This document shows positions 1 to 9,599 of a DNA stretch of 64,000 nt, in pieces (positions within the stretch are counted from its first letter, which is position 1; each line of letters begins with the position of its first letter). Under the pieces are notes generated by a model. The model saw only the letters and a program-made list of their open reading frames with translations. It made no database searches and had not been told where the DNA came from. The stretch comes from CAWUKT01 sp963923035 (lineage in GTDB: Bacteria > Bacteroidota > Bacteroidia > J057 > JADKCL01). Where the stretch lies: positions 50,521 to 114,520 of the forward strand of contig CAWUKT010000011.1 in the NCBI GenBank assembly GCA_963923035.1, written 5' to 3'. Position numbers and translations under genes: made by a program.

Positions 1-13
1 CAAAGCAATCCGT

Positions 14-646
14 ATGCCAAAGATAAGTAAAGCGCAGTTTTCGACTTGGAGAATTTACATTTGGATTCTGCTGGTGGGGATGATGGTGTCGGGTTGCGGG
101 GGAAATGGGGGAGAAAATTCTGGGGAAACGGTGAATCCGGAGGAGGCCAATCCGGCGGTTCCGGGGGTGATAGAGGAAACAAAAGGGCCTTCAGATTCCC
201 GGGTTGTGTTTTTTGTGATGAAGAATGGAAATGCGGAAGTGGGGGAAAAAGTAGAGGAATTGCTGCACAACCAAATGGCTTGGTTAGAAGAAGGGAACGT
301 TCGCACCATGTCGGCGGACAGCACCTTGGAAGCGTTTCAGGCGGCTGCGCCTACGTTTGATTTTCCCCGCGTCCACAAATTTTTCAGTACCCGCCGGACC
401 AATGAACTGCGGGCCGGCGATGTCCTCAAGGTCCAGCTGAGCTGGCAGGAAAAGCATGCAGATGGCCGGGCCTCCGTTTCCACCCGCCTCTACGCCAACC
501 GCAACAGTACCTGGACCGCTGTTGCCAACCCCGGCACCTTTAACTTCCCTTCCGACGCTCAATGGGAGACCGATGCAACGCTATTTTCCCCCGACGAATT
601 GGCGGCTGAAATTGCCCAACTGATCGTAACGCTTTCCTATAAATAG
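14..646 (+). CDS. putative exported lipoprotein, unknown function
   Basis: 210 residues. The N-terminus has a short basic stretch, a hydrophobic segment and a lipobox VSGC near residue 28, followed by a Gly/Asn/Glu-rich linker, which points to a lipidated envelope protein. The rest is a soluble domain of about 150 residues with no motif I recognise; it opens with a hydrophobic beta strand (VVFFVMKNG). The ATG at the start places the signal sequence correctly. It stands alone, followed by about 300 bases without a gene. Function unknown; only the lipoprotein nature is supported. Confidence 0.75.
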   Translation: MPKISKAQFSTWRIYIWILLVGMMVSGCGGNGGENSGETVNPEEANPAVPGVIEETKGPSDSRVVFFVMKNGNAEVGEKVEELLHNQMAWLEEGNVRTMSADSTLEAFQAAAPTFDFPRVHKFFSTRRTNELRAGDVLKVQLSWQEKHADGRASVSTRLYANRNSTWTAVANPGTFNFPSDAQWETDATLFSPDELAAEIAQLIVTLSYK

Positions 647-950
647 AACGCAGACAAACCGACATACAGCGCATCCAATTGCCTCGTATTGAAGGACAAC
701 TGCAACCACAGGAATGACAGGGAGAAAAGTGGACGAATTGTGGATAAATGGAATAACTAATTCTTGTAGAAAAAGAAGAAACATGGCTTCTTTTAGCTGC
801 TGATTATTCCGTTGCTGAACTCTGGTTTTGAGAGGCTTGCAAGAAAGCCTTATCCAAAAAGTTTACTTTACAGTTGCTTTAGGTTAACACAATCAGACCG
901 ATAAGTGACGATCTTTGATCAAAATTGGTCCGCTGCTGAATCCTAAGTCC
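647..950. other. intergenic stretch, no gene seen
   Basis: About 300 bases with no convincing reading frame on either strand and no clear hairpin terminator. A GATCTTTG sequence around 910-917 resembles the Bacteroidota -7 box with one mismatch and could drive the next gene. Nothing else is recognisable. Confidence 0.4.
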
Positions 951-2285
951 ATGAAGAACTGTTCTACCTTATCGACTTCCCTGTTGTCCAAACTTGTCTT
1001 GTTGACATTGTTGTTTTCCGGGCTCCACCTGTCTGCCCAAGTTCCTTCCATGATTGTCAATGAAATCTCCAACGGTACCAACTCCGTCAAAGAATTCATG
1101 GAATTTGTGGTCATGAACGACGGCTCCAACTGCAATGTCGACATCCGGGGCTTCATTTTTGACGACAACAACGGCGACTTTTCCTGCGGCCCGGCTTCTG
1201 GAACCGGAATCGCCCAAGGACACGGCCGGTTCTCCCCCACAGACGCCACCTGGAGCGCCGTCCCCACGGGCTCCATCATCGTCATCTACAACGATGGCGA
1301 CGTGAACCTGGCCATGCCGGCCGACGACCCCACCGATTCCAATGGCGACGGCATTTATATCATTCCCATCAACCACTCCTCCATTGAAATGTCCAATGCT
1401 TCTCCCACCGGCCTGAACACCTGTCCCGGGACTGGCAACTCAGCGTATTCGGGCACGTACAGCGCGGGCGGAGTTTGGAGCTCGTTGGGGATGCGGAACA
1501 GCGGGGATGCGGGACAAATTCGCGATGCTTCCGGCAATTATGTCCACGGCATTTCCTACGGCAACTCGACCATCACCGGCGGACCGGACAATTTAAAAGT
1601 GGCCACGATTAACGGCGGCGGTGATACCTTCTTCTTCGTCGACGGCGATTACCGGGACGTCACCAACTTCGCCACCGCGACCGTCACCGGCAACGAAACC
1701 CCCGGCGCTTCCAACAACGCCGCCAATTCGACCTTCATCGGTTCCCAAAACTGCATTCTGCCGGTCCAATTTGAGAAGCACCTCAGTGTGGTCTGGGACG
1801 AGGACGATGCGGTCCTCAGCTGGCGGACCGCCGAAGAACTCAATTTTGACCGCTACGAAATCCAACGCGCGAACGAAGACAATCCCGAATTCGAAACGAT
1901 TGCCACGATGAGTGGCACCGGCGCCCAGGAATATGAATTCATCGACCAGCCGGAACCTAACCGGACCACCTGGTACCGCCTGCGTCTGATCGACCTGGAC
2001 GGCAGCACCGACATGAGCCGCGTCGCTGGCCTGTACCGCGAACCCGACCTGGTCGACTTCATGGTGGATGTCTATCCGAATCCGGCCGAAACGGAACTCA
2101 ATTTCCGGTATTCCACCGACGAAGCGGCCCACCTCATCATTTACGATCTCCAGGGCCGCATTGTCACCGAGCGGCAGGCCGAAGGTTTCCTGACCCTCGA
2201 TGTGCAGGATTGGACGCCGGGCATTTACTTCTGGCAGTCCCGCTTTGAGGGCCAGAGCCTGACCGGCAAGGTCATCGTCCGATAA
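951..2285 (+). CDS. T9SS-exported protein with C-terminal sorting domain
   Basis: 444 residues from the ATG at 951; a TTG 36 bases upstream is in frame, but the ATG puts the signal peptide (hydrophobic core, cleavage after LSAQ) right at the N-terminus. The N-terminal 250 residues begin with an IVNEISNG stretch, resembling lamin-tail-like domains of secreted Bacteroidota proteins. A middle beta domain (about 260-360) with WRTAEELNFDRYEIQRA resembles the Ig-like module that usually precedes sorting domains. The last 75 residues (VYPNPAETELNF ... GIYFW ... GKVIVR) are a type A type IX secretion sorting domain. So it is probably exported across the outer membrane and anchored or released. Substrate unknown. 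Confidence 0.88.
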   Translation: MKNCSTLSTSLLSKLVLLTLLFSGLHLSAQVPSMIVNEISNGTNSVKEFMEFVVMNDGSNCNVDIRGFIFDDNNGDFSCGPASGTGIAQGHGRFSPTDATWSAVPTGSIIVIYNDGDVNLAMPADDPTDSNGDGIYIIPINHSSIEMSNASPTGLNTCPGTGNSAYSGTYSAGGVWSSLGMRNSGDAGQIRDASGNYVHGISYGNSTITGGPDNLKVATINGGGDTFFFVDGDYRDVTNFATATVTGNETPGASNNAANSTFIGSQNCILPVQFEKHLSVVWDEDDAVLSWRTAEELNFDRYEIQRANEDNPEFETIATMSGTGAQEYEFIDQPEPNRTTWYRLRLIDLDGSTDMSRVAGLYREPDLVDFMVDVYPNPAETELNFRYSTDEAAHLIIYDLQGRIVTERQAEGFLTLDVQDWTPGIYFWQSRFEGQSLTGKVIVR

Positions 2286-2308
2286 AACAGAGACTCTATT
2301 CAAAACGC

Positions 2309-2345
2309 AAAACCCTCCTGGGCAGGATGCCATCAGGAGGGTTTT
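2309..2345. terminator. bidirectional terminator between convergent genes
   Basis: A perfect 12-bp stem (AAAACCCTCCTG with its complement at 2334-2345) closes a 13-nt loop. The A-run on one side and T-run on the other allow it to work in both directions, for the T9SS protein gene and for the DUF1573 gene on the opposite strand. Confidence 0.85.
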
Positions 2346-2365
2346 CTGTTTGCGTAGGTCAGTGC

Positions 2366-2848
2366 CTATTCGATCACTTCGCCCTGGAAGGACAGGATCT
2401 TTTGGCTGGGTTCGGTATTCATGCTGAGGGTCACCGATTTCTTGAAAATGCCCGTCTTCTTGGCGGGGAAGATGACTTCCACGAAGGCCTTTTTGCCGGG
2501 TTCAACCGGTTCCTTGGAATAATCGGTCAGGGTGCAGCCGCAGGAGGGCTTGGGCGCGCGGGTGAATTCCAGGGGTTCTTTGCCGGTGTTGAGGACGTAG
2601 AAGGTGTGGCGGGCGGTATCGCCCATCCGGACGTCACCGAAATTGAAACGGTCTTCGAGGACAGAAACCGAGGTAATGCCAGGAGTTTCCAGGTCGACAA
2701 CGGGGTTGGCGGTCTTCACGACGGGAATCGCCTGAATTTCTGTGTTTTCAGTGGGTTCCACAGGGTCGAGGGACAATTGGGCGACGGCGAGGAAGCCAGC
2801 GGAGACAAGGAGGAGCAAGGCAGAAAAGAGAAATACTTTTTTCATCAT
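2366..2848 (-). CDS. DUF1573 domain exported protein
   Basis: 160 residues: a signal peptide (about 1-23), a variable linker, then a DUF1573 domain with the family features FNFGDVRMGDTARHTFYVLNTGKEPL and the conserved cysteine motif SCGCT. This Ig-like family is abundant in Bacteroidota envelopes; its precise function is not established. Two adjacent ATGs are possible starts; the first is used. A -7 box lies 26 bases upstream. It is transcribed towards the T9SS protein gene and shares its terminator. Confidence 0.88.
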   Translation of the reverse strand: MMKKVFLFSALLLLVSAGFLAVAQLSLDPVEPTENTEIQAIPVVKTANPVVDLETPGITSVSVLEDRFNFGDVRMGDTARHTFYVLNTGKEPLEFTRAPKPSCGCTLTDYSKEPVEPGKKAFVEVIFPAKKTGIFKKSVTLSMNTEPSQKILSFQGEVIE

Positions 2849-2873
2849 AACTAATTTGGTAGTTGATACAGGG

Positions 2874-2881
2874 CAAACATA
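2874..2881 (-). promoter_or_regulatory. -7 box TATGTTTG for the DUF1573 gene
   Basis: Exact match to the Bacteroidota -7 consensus TAnnTTTG on the minus strand, 26 bases before the ATG. No clear -33 TTTG at the usual spacing was identified. Confidence 0.5.
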
Positions 2882-2954
2882 TAACTATTGACCTAGTTTT
2901 TCAACTATTTAATTAGTTTTTATTTTTTCTTTTCTGCTATTCCCCTGCCTACCA

Positions 2955-4598
2955 TCACTTTACCCGAGCGAACTCAACTCCTTGCAACCGGGAATCGTAG
3001 AGCTTCACTTCAATGATCTCCTCTCCTTCCCGTTCCACATGCAAGCGGAAGCCGTCCACAATGAGCTCATCGGGAGCAATCATTTTCCCATCCCGGTTTC
3101 CACCCTTCATCTTCAACTCGTAGTTGTCGCCATCGGTCCGCACGACTTTTATCTCACTGCCGGTCTCATCATTGGAATAGGTTCCTTCGACCTGGGCAAA
3201 GTCATAGTCGCCCCAATCCAGTTCCTTTTTGGTCAGGTAATAGGGTTCGTGGCTCCAATAGTAAAAGGTCACTTCGAGGCCGCGCTCAGGGTGAATGGAA
3301 AAATGCTGTTTGAAATCGGGATCGTCTTCCTGGTGGAATAAATTGGGGGCTTCTTCTACCAATTTTACATCGCTGCGGCCAAATCGTTCCAGGATCATGC
3401 CGCCTTCTACTTCTTCAAAGCGGTAATACAGGCCCCAATTCAAGCCGTAGACTCCCGGAAACCGATCTTTGGCAATGGGCTCCCCCAGTTCTTCCGGCCC
3501 CTTCGGGTGGGGTACGGGCGAGGTATCAAAGGTGCCCATCATGACCTGGGCGACATCCTGCGCCAAGCCCACGGAATAGGCCGCCCCACTGGACGACAAG
3601 GCAACAACGGCGATGTCTTTCCCGGGAATCCGAAGGGTCATCGAATTCCAGGCCCCGGTGCTTCCGGAATGGGAGCGGTACGGCTCGCCGTCCATTTCAC
3701 CAAAGTCCAATCCAAACCCGTACTTCTGCTCTTCAAAGCCCGGCACCTTGGCCTGGGAAAGGTCCAATATTTTGTTTTCCAACGCATTGGATTGTCCGGC
3801 CTGAAGTAGTACTTCCCAGTGCATCAGGTCGCGCAAGGTCCCAAATAGGGCTCCATCACCGACCAGCTCCGGCTTCCACTTGTACCCCGACCAATCGCCA
3901 AAATTGAAATAGGGGCGGGCCATGTTGTCGATGTCCTTCGAGTCGGTCTCGAAGCGCATGCTCGCAAAGCCCATGTCGTGAAAGAGTTGGTCGGAAAAAT
4001 CCTTGAAGGATTGACCGGAGGCGCGGGCCACGACCTCGGCCAGCAGGATATAATTTGAATTGCTGTACATGTACTTGCTGCCGGGCTCAAAATTGAGTTG
4101 GCGCTGGCCGCTCAGGAGCTCGACGGCATCCGAATTTTTGAGGTAGTGCTTCCACCAGGTAATGCCCTGGAGCCGCCAGAGGAAGTGGACGTCGCGGATC
4201 CCACTGGTATGGGTCAACAAATGGCCGATGGTAATCGGCTCATTGACCTCCTTGAGCACTTCCGGAATGTATTTCCGGAAATCGTCTTCCAAGGCCAATT
4301 TTTCTTCCTGCACCAAATACAGCACACACATGGCCGTAAACTGCTTGGCGACCGATGCGACATTGAAGCGGGTTTGGGGATCGACCGGGATTTCTTTTTT
4401 CAGGTCTTGAAGTCCTTCATAGGTTTCGTATACGATCTGGCCGTCCTGGACAATGCCCAGGGCGACCCCGGGACCGCCTTCGCGGTAATGCTCATTCACC
4501 AGAGAGTCCACGAGCTGGTGGGTGGCGTCGTCCAAATCTTGGGTCCAGACCGGGGACAATGCAAAGAAGAGGAGGGAAAAAATAAGTAATCGTTTCAT
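2955..4598 (-). CDS. serine hydrolase of the class C beta-lactamase fold
   Basis: 547 residues. A signal peptide (about 1-20, ending VWTQ) is followed by a beta-lactamase/transpeptidase-like domain with all three family motifs: SVAK (nucleophile Ser82, Lys85), YSN (Tyr178) and HSG (about 310-312). The C-terminal 170 residues form a beta-rich domain of the type often attached to such hydrolases. Family members are penicillin-binding-like esterases, D-amino peptidases or peptide hydrolases; the substrate cannot be read from sequence, and this is not evidence of antibiotic resistance. The gene lies 84 bases downstream of an AraC-type membrane regulator on the same strand, so the two may be co-transcribed. 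Confidence 0.9.
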   Translation of the reverse strand: MKRLLIFSLLFFALSPVWTQDLDDATHQLVDSLVNEHYREGGPGVALGIVQDGQIVYETYEGLQDLKKEIPVDPQTRFNVASVAKQFTAMCVLYLVQEEKLALEDDFRKYIPEVLKEVNEPITIGHLLTHTSGIRDVHFLWRLQGITWWKHYLKNSDAVELLSGQRQLNFEPGSKYMYSNSNYILLAEVVARASGQSFKDFSDQLFHDMGFASMRFETDSKDIDNMARPYFNFGDWSGYKWKPELVGDGALFGTLRDLMHWEVLLQAGQSNALENKILDLSQAKVPGFEEQKYGFGLDFGEMDGEPYRSHSGSTGAWNSMTLRIPGKDIAVVALSSSGAAYSVGLAQDVAQVMMGTFDTSPVPHPKGPEELGEPIAKDRFPGVYGLNWGLYYRFEEVEGGMILERFGRSDVKLVEEAPNLFHQEDDPDFKQHFSIHPERGLEVTFYYWSHEPYYLTKKELDWGDYDFAQVEGTYSNDETGSEIKVVRTDGDNYELKMKGGNRDGKMIAPDELIVDGFRLHVEREGEEIIEVKLYDSRLQGVEFARVK

Positions 4599-4682
4599 GA
4601 CGGGATTTTCTGTTTTGCCCCAAAAGTCTCATCCCAAAAGCCCAAAATCGCCCCAAATCTCGATTTGACACCCCCAATTTTG

Positions 4683-5852
4683 TCAATTTGGGCCAAATTG
4701 ACTTGCAAATTGGAGCGGTGTAGACCCCGTCCATTTCTTGAATACCCGGTTGAAGGTGGACTTGGAATTGAAGCCGCAATCAAGGGCAATGCTCAACAAG
4801 GTGTACTGATGGTGTTCGCCCTGTTCGATCCGTTTCTTCACGGCCTCTACCCGGTACTGATTGACAAAGTCGTTGAAGTTGAGCTGGAGGGATTGGTTGA
4901 CCACGGTGGAAACCTGTTTGGAGGTCGTTTCCAATCGTTGGGCAACATCGGTCAGGGTCAGGCCGGGATTCGTGTACAACTCCTCTCCTTCCATCAACGC
5001 CACAATGCGGGCCGCCAATTCGGATAGCTCGATGGCCTTTTCCTCCTTGACTTCTGTTTCCGGCTCCGATTTTCGTTCGATTTTTACACCTTCGTTCCGT
5101 CGTACCTGCACCCCTACCAATGCCGAAACCGATTGGCCATACCCCGCCAAGCCGATGTAATAGGCCAAGGCTCCAAACATGAAGTAGTACCACCATTTCA
5201 CGCTGAAATCTCCCATTTCCGGCGATACCACAAAAAAGAGCATGCGGAGAAAAACGATCAACAGAAGGGCCAACAGAAATCGGCGTACCCATCCGAACAA
5301 AACAGTTTCCGCGTAACTCACCTCGTCGAAAATCTTGCGGCGGTACTGGTTGTAGGCCACCATCGAAAAGCCCACGTAGCCCGTCAACATCACCAGGCCT
5401 GTCACCTGGTACCAGATATCCAGGTCCATGTCCCAGCCGTCGGCGTAGAAATAGTACTCGTCCCGGATCAGTACGTCGACGACAAATACCACCAGGCTAT
5501 ACAATAGGTAGAGGGCGGCGGGAATGAAATGGATCCCATCGCGGAGACGGAGGCGAAATTGGGGTTGGAGGAGGTTGCGGACGTAGAAATAAATGACGGG
5601 ACCGAGGAGAAAGAGCTGTTGGAAGGGGACGAAAAACAGGAAATCGCGGTAGCCGTCCTGGACGTACCACTTGGCGTGGCCACACATCCAGGGGACGAGG
5701 TACAAGGCCGCCAATCCGACAAATGCCGCCAACCACCGACTCGGCCGGTGACCCTGCCGAAAGCCCCGCCCGAACAAAAGCCCCGAAAAGATCAGGAGCT
5801 GCACGAACAGAAAGAGCAACGGCGCGCTCTCATCATTCAAATGGAAGTACAT
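4683..5852 (-). CDS. membrane-anchored AraC-family transcriptional regulator
   Basis: 389 residues. The first 230 residues are strongly hydrophobic with about seven predicted membrane helices; a charged linker (about 240-270) leads to a C-terminal AraC-type double helix-turn-helix (about 280-389) containing the typical second-helix region CGFNSKSTFNRVFKKWTG. This 7TM-HTH architecture is common in Bacteroidota, where a membrane sensor directly regulates DNA. It lies upstream of the serine hydrolase on the same strand, an obvious candidate target or partner (inferred). The signal sensed is unknown. It is divergent from mnmA. Confidence 0.9.
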   Translation of the reverse strand: MYFHLNDESAPLLFLFVQLLIFSGLLFGRGFRQGHRPSRWLAAFVGLAALYLVPWMCGHAKWYVQDGYRDFLFFVPFQQLFLLGPVIYFYVRNLLQPQFRLRLRDGIHFIPAALYLLYSLVVFVVDVLIRDEYYFYADGWDMDLDIWYQVTGLVMLTGYVGFSMVAYNQYRRKIFDEVSYAETVLFGWVRRFLLALLLIVFLRMLFFVVSPEMGDFSVKWWYYFMFGALAYYIGLAGYGQSVSALVGVQVRRNEGVKIERKSEPETEVKEEKAIELSELAARIVALMEGEELYTNPGLTLTDVAQRLETTSKQVSTVVNQSLQLNFNDFVNQYRVEAVKKRIEQGEHHQYTLLSIALDCGFNSKSTFNRVFKKWTGSTPLQFASQFGPN

Positions 5853-5949
5853 TTTCGGCCCTCAATCTACATCTCCTTCGATTTTCATCCAAGTACAGCA
5901 AGCGACCATTTGACCCGATTGGGCCTATGTGGGATATTTTCACTTTGCC

Positions 5950-5957
5950 TATCTTTG
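5950..5957 (+). promoter_or_regulatory. -7 box TATCTTTG for mnmA
   Basis: Exact TAnnTTTG consensus 21 bases before the mnmA ATG, in the gap between divergent genes. It also argues against the longer in-frame upstream extension of mnmA, which would overlap the regulator on the other strand. Confidence 0.6.
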
Positions 5958-5978
5958 TGCAAAATAAATTTTCGAAAG

Positions 5979-7076
5979 ATGAGCAAGCATGGACGTGTAC
6001 TGGTAGCCATGAGCGGTGGGATCGACAGCTCCGTCACCGCCGTCATGCTCCACGAGCAGGGCTACGAAGTCATTGGCCTGACCATGAAGACCTGGGACTA
6101 CGCCAATTCAGGCGGCTCCAAGAAGGAAACGGGCTGTTGCAGCCTGGATTCCATCAACGATGCCCGTATCGTCGCCGTTGAGTTGGGGTTTCCCCATTAT
6201 ATCATTGATATCCGCGAAGAATTCGGCGGTCATGTGATCGAGAATTTCGTGGAGGAATACATTGCCGGGCGGACGCCGAATCCCTGCGTCCTCTGCAATA
6301 CGCATATCAAATGGGACGCCCTGCTGAAGCGGGCGGACGCGATGGACTGTGAATTCATCGCGACGGGGCATTATGCCCAGGTCCGGAAGGAAGACCGCTA
6401 CATCATTTCGAAAGGCAAGGACCAACGCAAAGACCAGAGCTACGTGCTATGGGGCCTCAAGCAGAGCAGCCTGGCCCGTACCATCTTCCCGATGGGCCAA
6501 TACCACAAGAGCGAAATCCGCGAAATGGCCCTCGAAATGGGCTTCGACCACCTGGTAAAGAAGCCAGAGTCCTACGAAATCTGCTTCATCCCCGACAACG
6601 ACTACCACGGTTTCCTCAACCGCCAGGTCGACGGCCTCCAGGAGCGCGTAAGCGGCGGCGATTTCGTCCTCGCGGACGGCACCGTCGTCGGCAAGCACAA
6701 GGGCTATCCTTATTATACCATCGGCCAGCGCAAGGGCATCATCCCCATGGGCGAGCCGCACTACGTCACCCACATCAATCCCGATACGAATACCGTCACC
6801 ATTGGAAAGGCGGATGAGTTGTTGGAGCGGAAAATGCTGATTCGGGGAGTGAATACGGTGAAGTACGACAAGATCGGCGAGGATACCCGCGCGGTGACCA
6901 AGATCCGCTACAAAGACAGCGGGGCGCCGAGCATCCTCCAACCGGTGGACGACCACCATGTGGATGTCGTCTTCCAGGAAGATGTACGGGCGATCACGCC
7001 CGGTCAAAGTGCCGTCTTCTACGAAGGGGACGATGTGTTGGGCGGCGGTTGGATCAAAACCGTCGGCAGCAACTGA
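5979..7076 (+). CDS. mnmA: tRNA-specific 2-thiouridylase MnmA
   Basis: 365 residues, the usual length. It makes the 2-thio group of wobble uridine in tRNAs for Lys, Glu and Gln, in the cytoplasm, taking sulfur from a persulfide relay. The N-terminal PP-loop (AMSGGIDSS, about 10-18) binds ATP; the two catalytic cysteines lie in NPCVLCN and YEICFIPDND; the C-terminal beta domain includes GQRKGI. The reading frame stays open upstream, but the ATG at 5979 gives the family N-terminus and follows a -7 box. The gene ends two bases from the convergent amylase gene, with no terminator between them. Confidence 0.97.
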   Translation: MSKHGRVLVAMSGGIDSSVTAVMLHEQGYEVIGLTMKTWDYANSGGSKKETGCCSLDSINDARIVAVELGFPHYIIDIREEFGGHVIENFVEEYIAGRTPNPCVLCNTHIKWDALLKRADAMDCEFIATGHYAQVRKEDRYIISKGKDQRKDQSYVLWGLKQSSLARTIFPMGQYHKSEIREMALEMGFDHLVKKPESYEICFIPDNDYHGFLNRQVDGLQERVSGGDFVLADGTVVGKHKGYPYYTIGQRKGIIPMGEPHYVTHINPDTNTVTIGKADELLERKMLIRGVNTVKYDKIGEDTRAVTKIRYKDSGAPSILQPVDDHHVDVVFQEDVRAITPGQSAVFYEGDDVLGGGWIKTVGSN

Positions 7077-7078
7077 TC

Positions 7079-9430
7079 TCAGTTACCTTCCATTCCTACC
7101 ATCACACCAAATGAATGCGCCGGCAGGGCCAGTTTCCCTGTTTCGGTCAGACCCGCATTCCCAATTTTTACTTCCAGACCTTTGATGTCCGCAAGACGGG
7201 CCGGAACCTCCATTTCCCGGGCTTCGTCGGCCAGAGAAAGGACCAGTACCGAGGTTTCCCCGAAGTAGCTTCGGACCATGACAAAAGTTTCTTTGTCAGG
7301 GGCAAAGGCTTCGGTTCTTCCATAAATGGTAGAAAGGGAACCGGAACGGTGGGCCGTCAAGGCTTTGACGGTGCTACGAACGGCCTGTTCGTTGGAGGAC
7401 AGGTTGTCGAAACGCATGTCGCGCCGGTTGTCGGGGTCGTTGGCGCCGCTCATGCCGATTTCATCGCCGTAATAGATCACCGGCAAGCCCGGTGCCAGCA
7501 TCAGAAACGCATGGAGCTGTTTCAGTTTTTCGTAGCCCACTGGGGCACTGACCCCAATTTCGCGCTCCCAACCGGCTTCCTTCGGGTCGTCCGAAGGCTT
7601 CAGGTCCCCGCCCGCGTACGCGATGAAGCGGGGCATGTCGTGGTTGCCGGAAATATTGCCCATCAGGTGGTGGTCGCCGTAGAAATCGAGGCTGGCTTCC
7701 AGCGTTTGCACGATTTGGTTGGCATCGGGAGCGTCCGAGGTGAGGACACCGCGCAGGTCAAAGTAGAGGTTGAAGTCGAATTGGGCGTCGAGCATGCCGG
7801 AGCCAACGTAGTCGCCGATGAGTTTGCGGCTGCCGAAGGTCTCGCCGATCTGGAAAATGGGCCGGTCGACTTTCTGTTTGATCTTTTGGGTGAGTCGCCG
7901 CCAAAATGCGGTCGGGATATGCTTGGTCGCGTCGTGGCGGAAACCGTCGAGGGCGATGGTTTCCAACCAAAACAGGGCGGAGTCGGTCTGCGTCTCGATG
8001 ACTTCGGGCTTCGAAAAGTCCAGGCTGGGCAGGAAGGTATCGAACCAGGTCGTGAGGCGCTGGGCGTCCCAGATCCGGATGTTCAGACTGGAGTCTTCCA
8101 GATACAATTGGGTTTTCCAATCGGGGTGCTCCTGGATGAGCGGATGCTCTTCGTGAACGTGGTTGGCGACGAAGTCCAGGATGACTTTGGTCTCCTGGCC
8201 GTGGGCGTCGTCGACGAGTTGGCTGAGCAGCTCATTGCTGCCAAAGCGCTGGTCCACCAAGCTCGAGGACACGGGCCAGTACCCGTGGTAGCCGCTGAAC
8301 CAACGCTTGGGTTCCGGCCATTCCTGGAAAGCTCCCTGGGGATTCTGGTTCAGGGGAGACAACCATATTGTACTGATATTTAAATCGCTGAAAAATCCTT
8401 CTTCAAGTTTTTGCTGAACTCCGGCGAGGTCACCGCCGTGGTAATTGGCTTTGGGGTCGACGCGGGGATCGTCTACCGGCGCGTCGTTGTTGGGGTCTCC
8501 GTTGTTGAAGCGGTCCACCAAAATGAAATAGAGGATGTCGCTGTGTTGATCGGCCGAGGTCAGGTTATCGACCGAGGTGACGGCCTCCTGCCGAACGAGC
8601 GGAACCAAGGCGTCTTCCACCTCGCCGGTGGAATCGTTCGAGATGAACAAACGCAGGTGACTCCGTTCCCGGGACTTGGCTTCAGCCGGAATTTCTACTT
8701 TATAGGTGCCTGCTTCTTCCTGTACTTCCAAGGCCTGGTTCTCCCACATGGCCAATACTTTACCACCATTGACCTTTACTGTTACCCCACCGGAAATGGG
8801 CTCCATCTGCCAATCGATCTTCTCCGCCGATCCTCCAATGGTCAACAAGGAGTTGAAACCGCCCATTCCATTGGAAACTGAAACGTCATTTCCAGGATCC
8901 AGCATCCATTCGCCGTCTACCACCAACTGGTAGGGGTAAATTCCCGGATCCATCTCCATGTCGTAGACCCATTTGCCGTCCCGCAATTCCATGTTGGTGC
9001 TACCGGGATTCCAATCGTTCATGTTGCCGGCAATCTGCACCTGCTGGTAGGTGGCATCGCCCGGGTCGAACTCGAAGCGGTGGATCACCTGACGGGAGCG
9101 CTTCAGCGGGACATGGTATTTGTGCTGGCCAAAGCCCAATTCGAGAAAACTTACAGCTGGAATCGGGTTTCCATCAGCAAACAGGACCAATTCCTTCGCT
9201 TCCTTGCGGAATTCGAGGCCGAGGGACTGTACTCCGGTCATGTCCGGCCAATCACCGTTGGGAAAATAATCTTCGAGGTTGATTACGGTCGTGTCTGGCT
9301 GGAGCTGGACGGGACTGAACAGCCCTTTGGTCAGGGGTTCCGAACGGTCCTGAACCTGGGGATCACTGTCTCCACCACAGCCAAAAAAGACCAGCGCAAC
9401 CAGGGCCAGAAAGGGGACAACGTTTTTCAT
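7079..9430 (-). CDS. exported GH13 alpha-amylase-family lipoprotein
   Basis: 783 residues from the ATG that gives a lipoprotein signal (lipobox FFGC, Cys18). A carbohydrate-binding-like beta domain covers about 125-200 (QIAGNMNDWNPG ... YPYQLVVDGEWMLDPGN, CBM48/glycogen-binding type). The catalytic barrel starts near 298 with YFILVDRFNNGD and shows the nucleophile Asp500 (GFRHDATKH), the acid/base Glu530 (IGETF) and the transition-state Asp598 (NHDMPR). So it probably hydrolyses alpha-glucans at the cell surface or periplasm. The frame is open about 300 bases further upstream into the MFS gene, but that part has no protein-like character. It stands alone, without SusC/SusD genes. Confidence 0.93.
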   Translation of the reverse strand: MKNVVPFLALVALVFFGCGGDSDPQVQDRSEPLTKGLFSPVQLQPDTTVINLEDYFPNGDWPDMTGVQSLGLEFRKEAKELVLFADGNPIPAVSFLELGFGQHKYHVPLKRSRQVIHRFEFDPGDATYQQVQIAGNMNDWNPGSTNMELRDGKWVYDMEMDPGIYPYQLVVDGEWMLDPGNDVSVSNGMGGFNSLLTIGGSAEKIDWQMEPISGGVTVKVNGGKVLAMWENQALEVQEEAGTYKVEIPAEAKSRERSHLRLFISNDSTGEVEDALVPLVRQEAVTSVDNLTSADQHSDILYFILVDRFNNGDPNNDAPVDDPRVDPKANYHGGDLAGVQQKLEEGFFSDLNISTIWLSPLNQNPQGAFQEWPEPKRWFSGYHGYWPVSSSLVDQRFGSNELLSQLVDDAHGQETKVILDFVANHVHEEHPLIQEHPDWKTQLYLEDSSLNIRIWDAQRLTTWFDTFLPSLDFSKPEVIETQTDSALFWLETIALDGFRHDATKHIPTAFWRRLTQKIKQKVDRPIFQIGETFGSRKLIGDYVGSGMLDAQFDFNLYFDLRGVLTSDAPDANQIVQTLEASLDFYGDHHLMGNISGNHDMPRFIAYAGGDLKPSDDPKEAGWEREIGVSAPVGYEKLKQLHAFLMLAPGLPVIYYGDEIGMSGANDPDNRRDMRFDNLSSNEQAVRSTVKALTAHRSGSLSTIYGRTEAFAPDKETFVMVRSYFGETSVLVLSLADEAREMEVPARLADIKGLEVKIGNAGLTETGKLALPAHSFGVMVGMEGN

Positions 9431-9455
9431 GCTGAAATGCCTAATAGATTGGGGG

Positions 9456-9463
9456 GAAAGATA
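9456..9463 (-). promoter_or_regulatory. -7-like box TATCTTTC for the amylase gene
   Basis: One mismatch from TAnnTTTG, 25 bases before the chosen ATG. It supports the shorter start. Confidence 0.4.
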
Positions 9464-9599
9464 GTAAGAATGGCGCAAGAATGGAATGCGGGAGGGGGAA
9501 GGAACCGGAGAAGAAATCAATTTGCGGCAAGGATCGGAGTCATTGTGGAGCTCACCCGACCGGGTAGCGACGACGGAGAGCCTGACCTTTGGGGCCGCC

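Noticed and set aside
2955..4598. Antibiotic-resistance beta-lactamase
   Set aside because: Motifs only prove the serine-hydrolase fold; most exported proteins of this shape with extra C-terminal domain are not resistance enzymes.
5529..5978. Long in-frame N-terminal extension of MnmA
   Set aside because: It overlaps the regulator on the opposite strand, the translation is not protein-like, and a -7 box lies inside it just before the ATG of MnmA.
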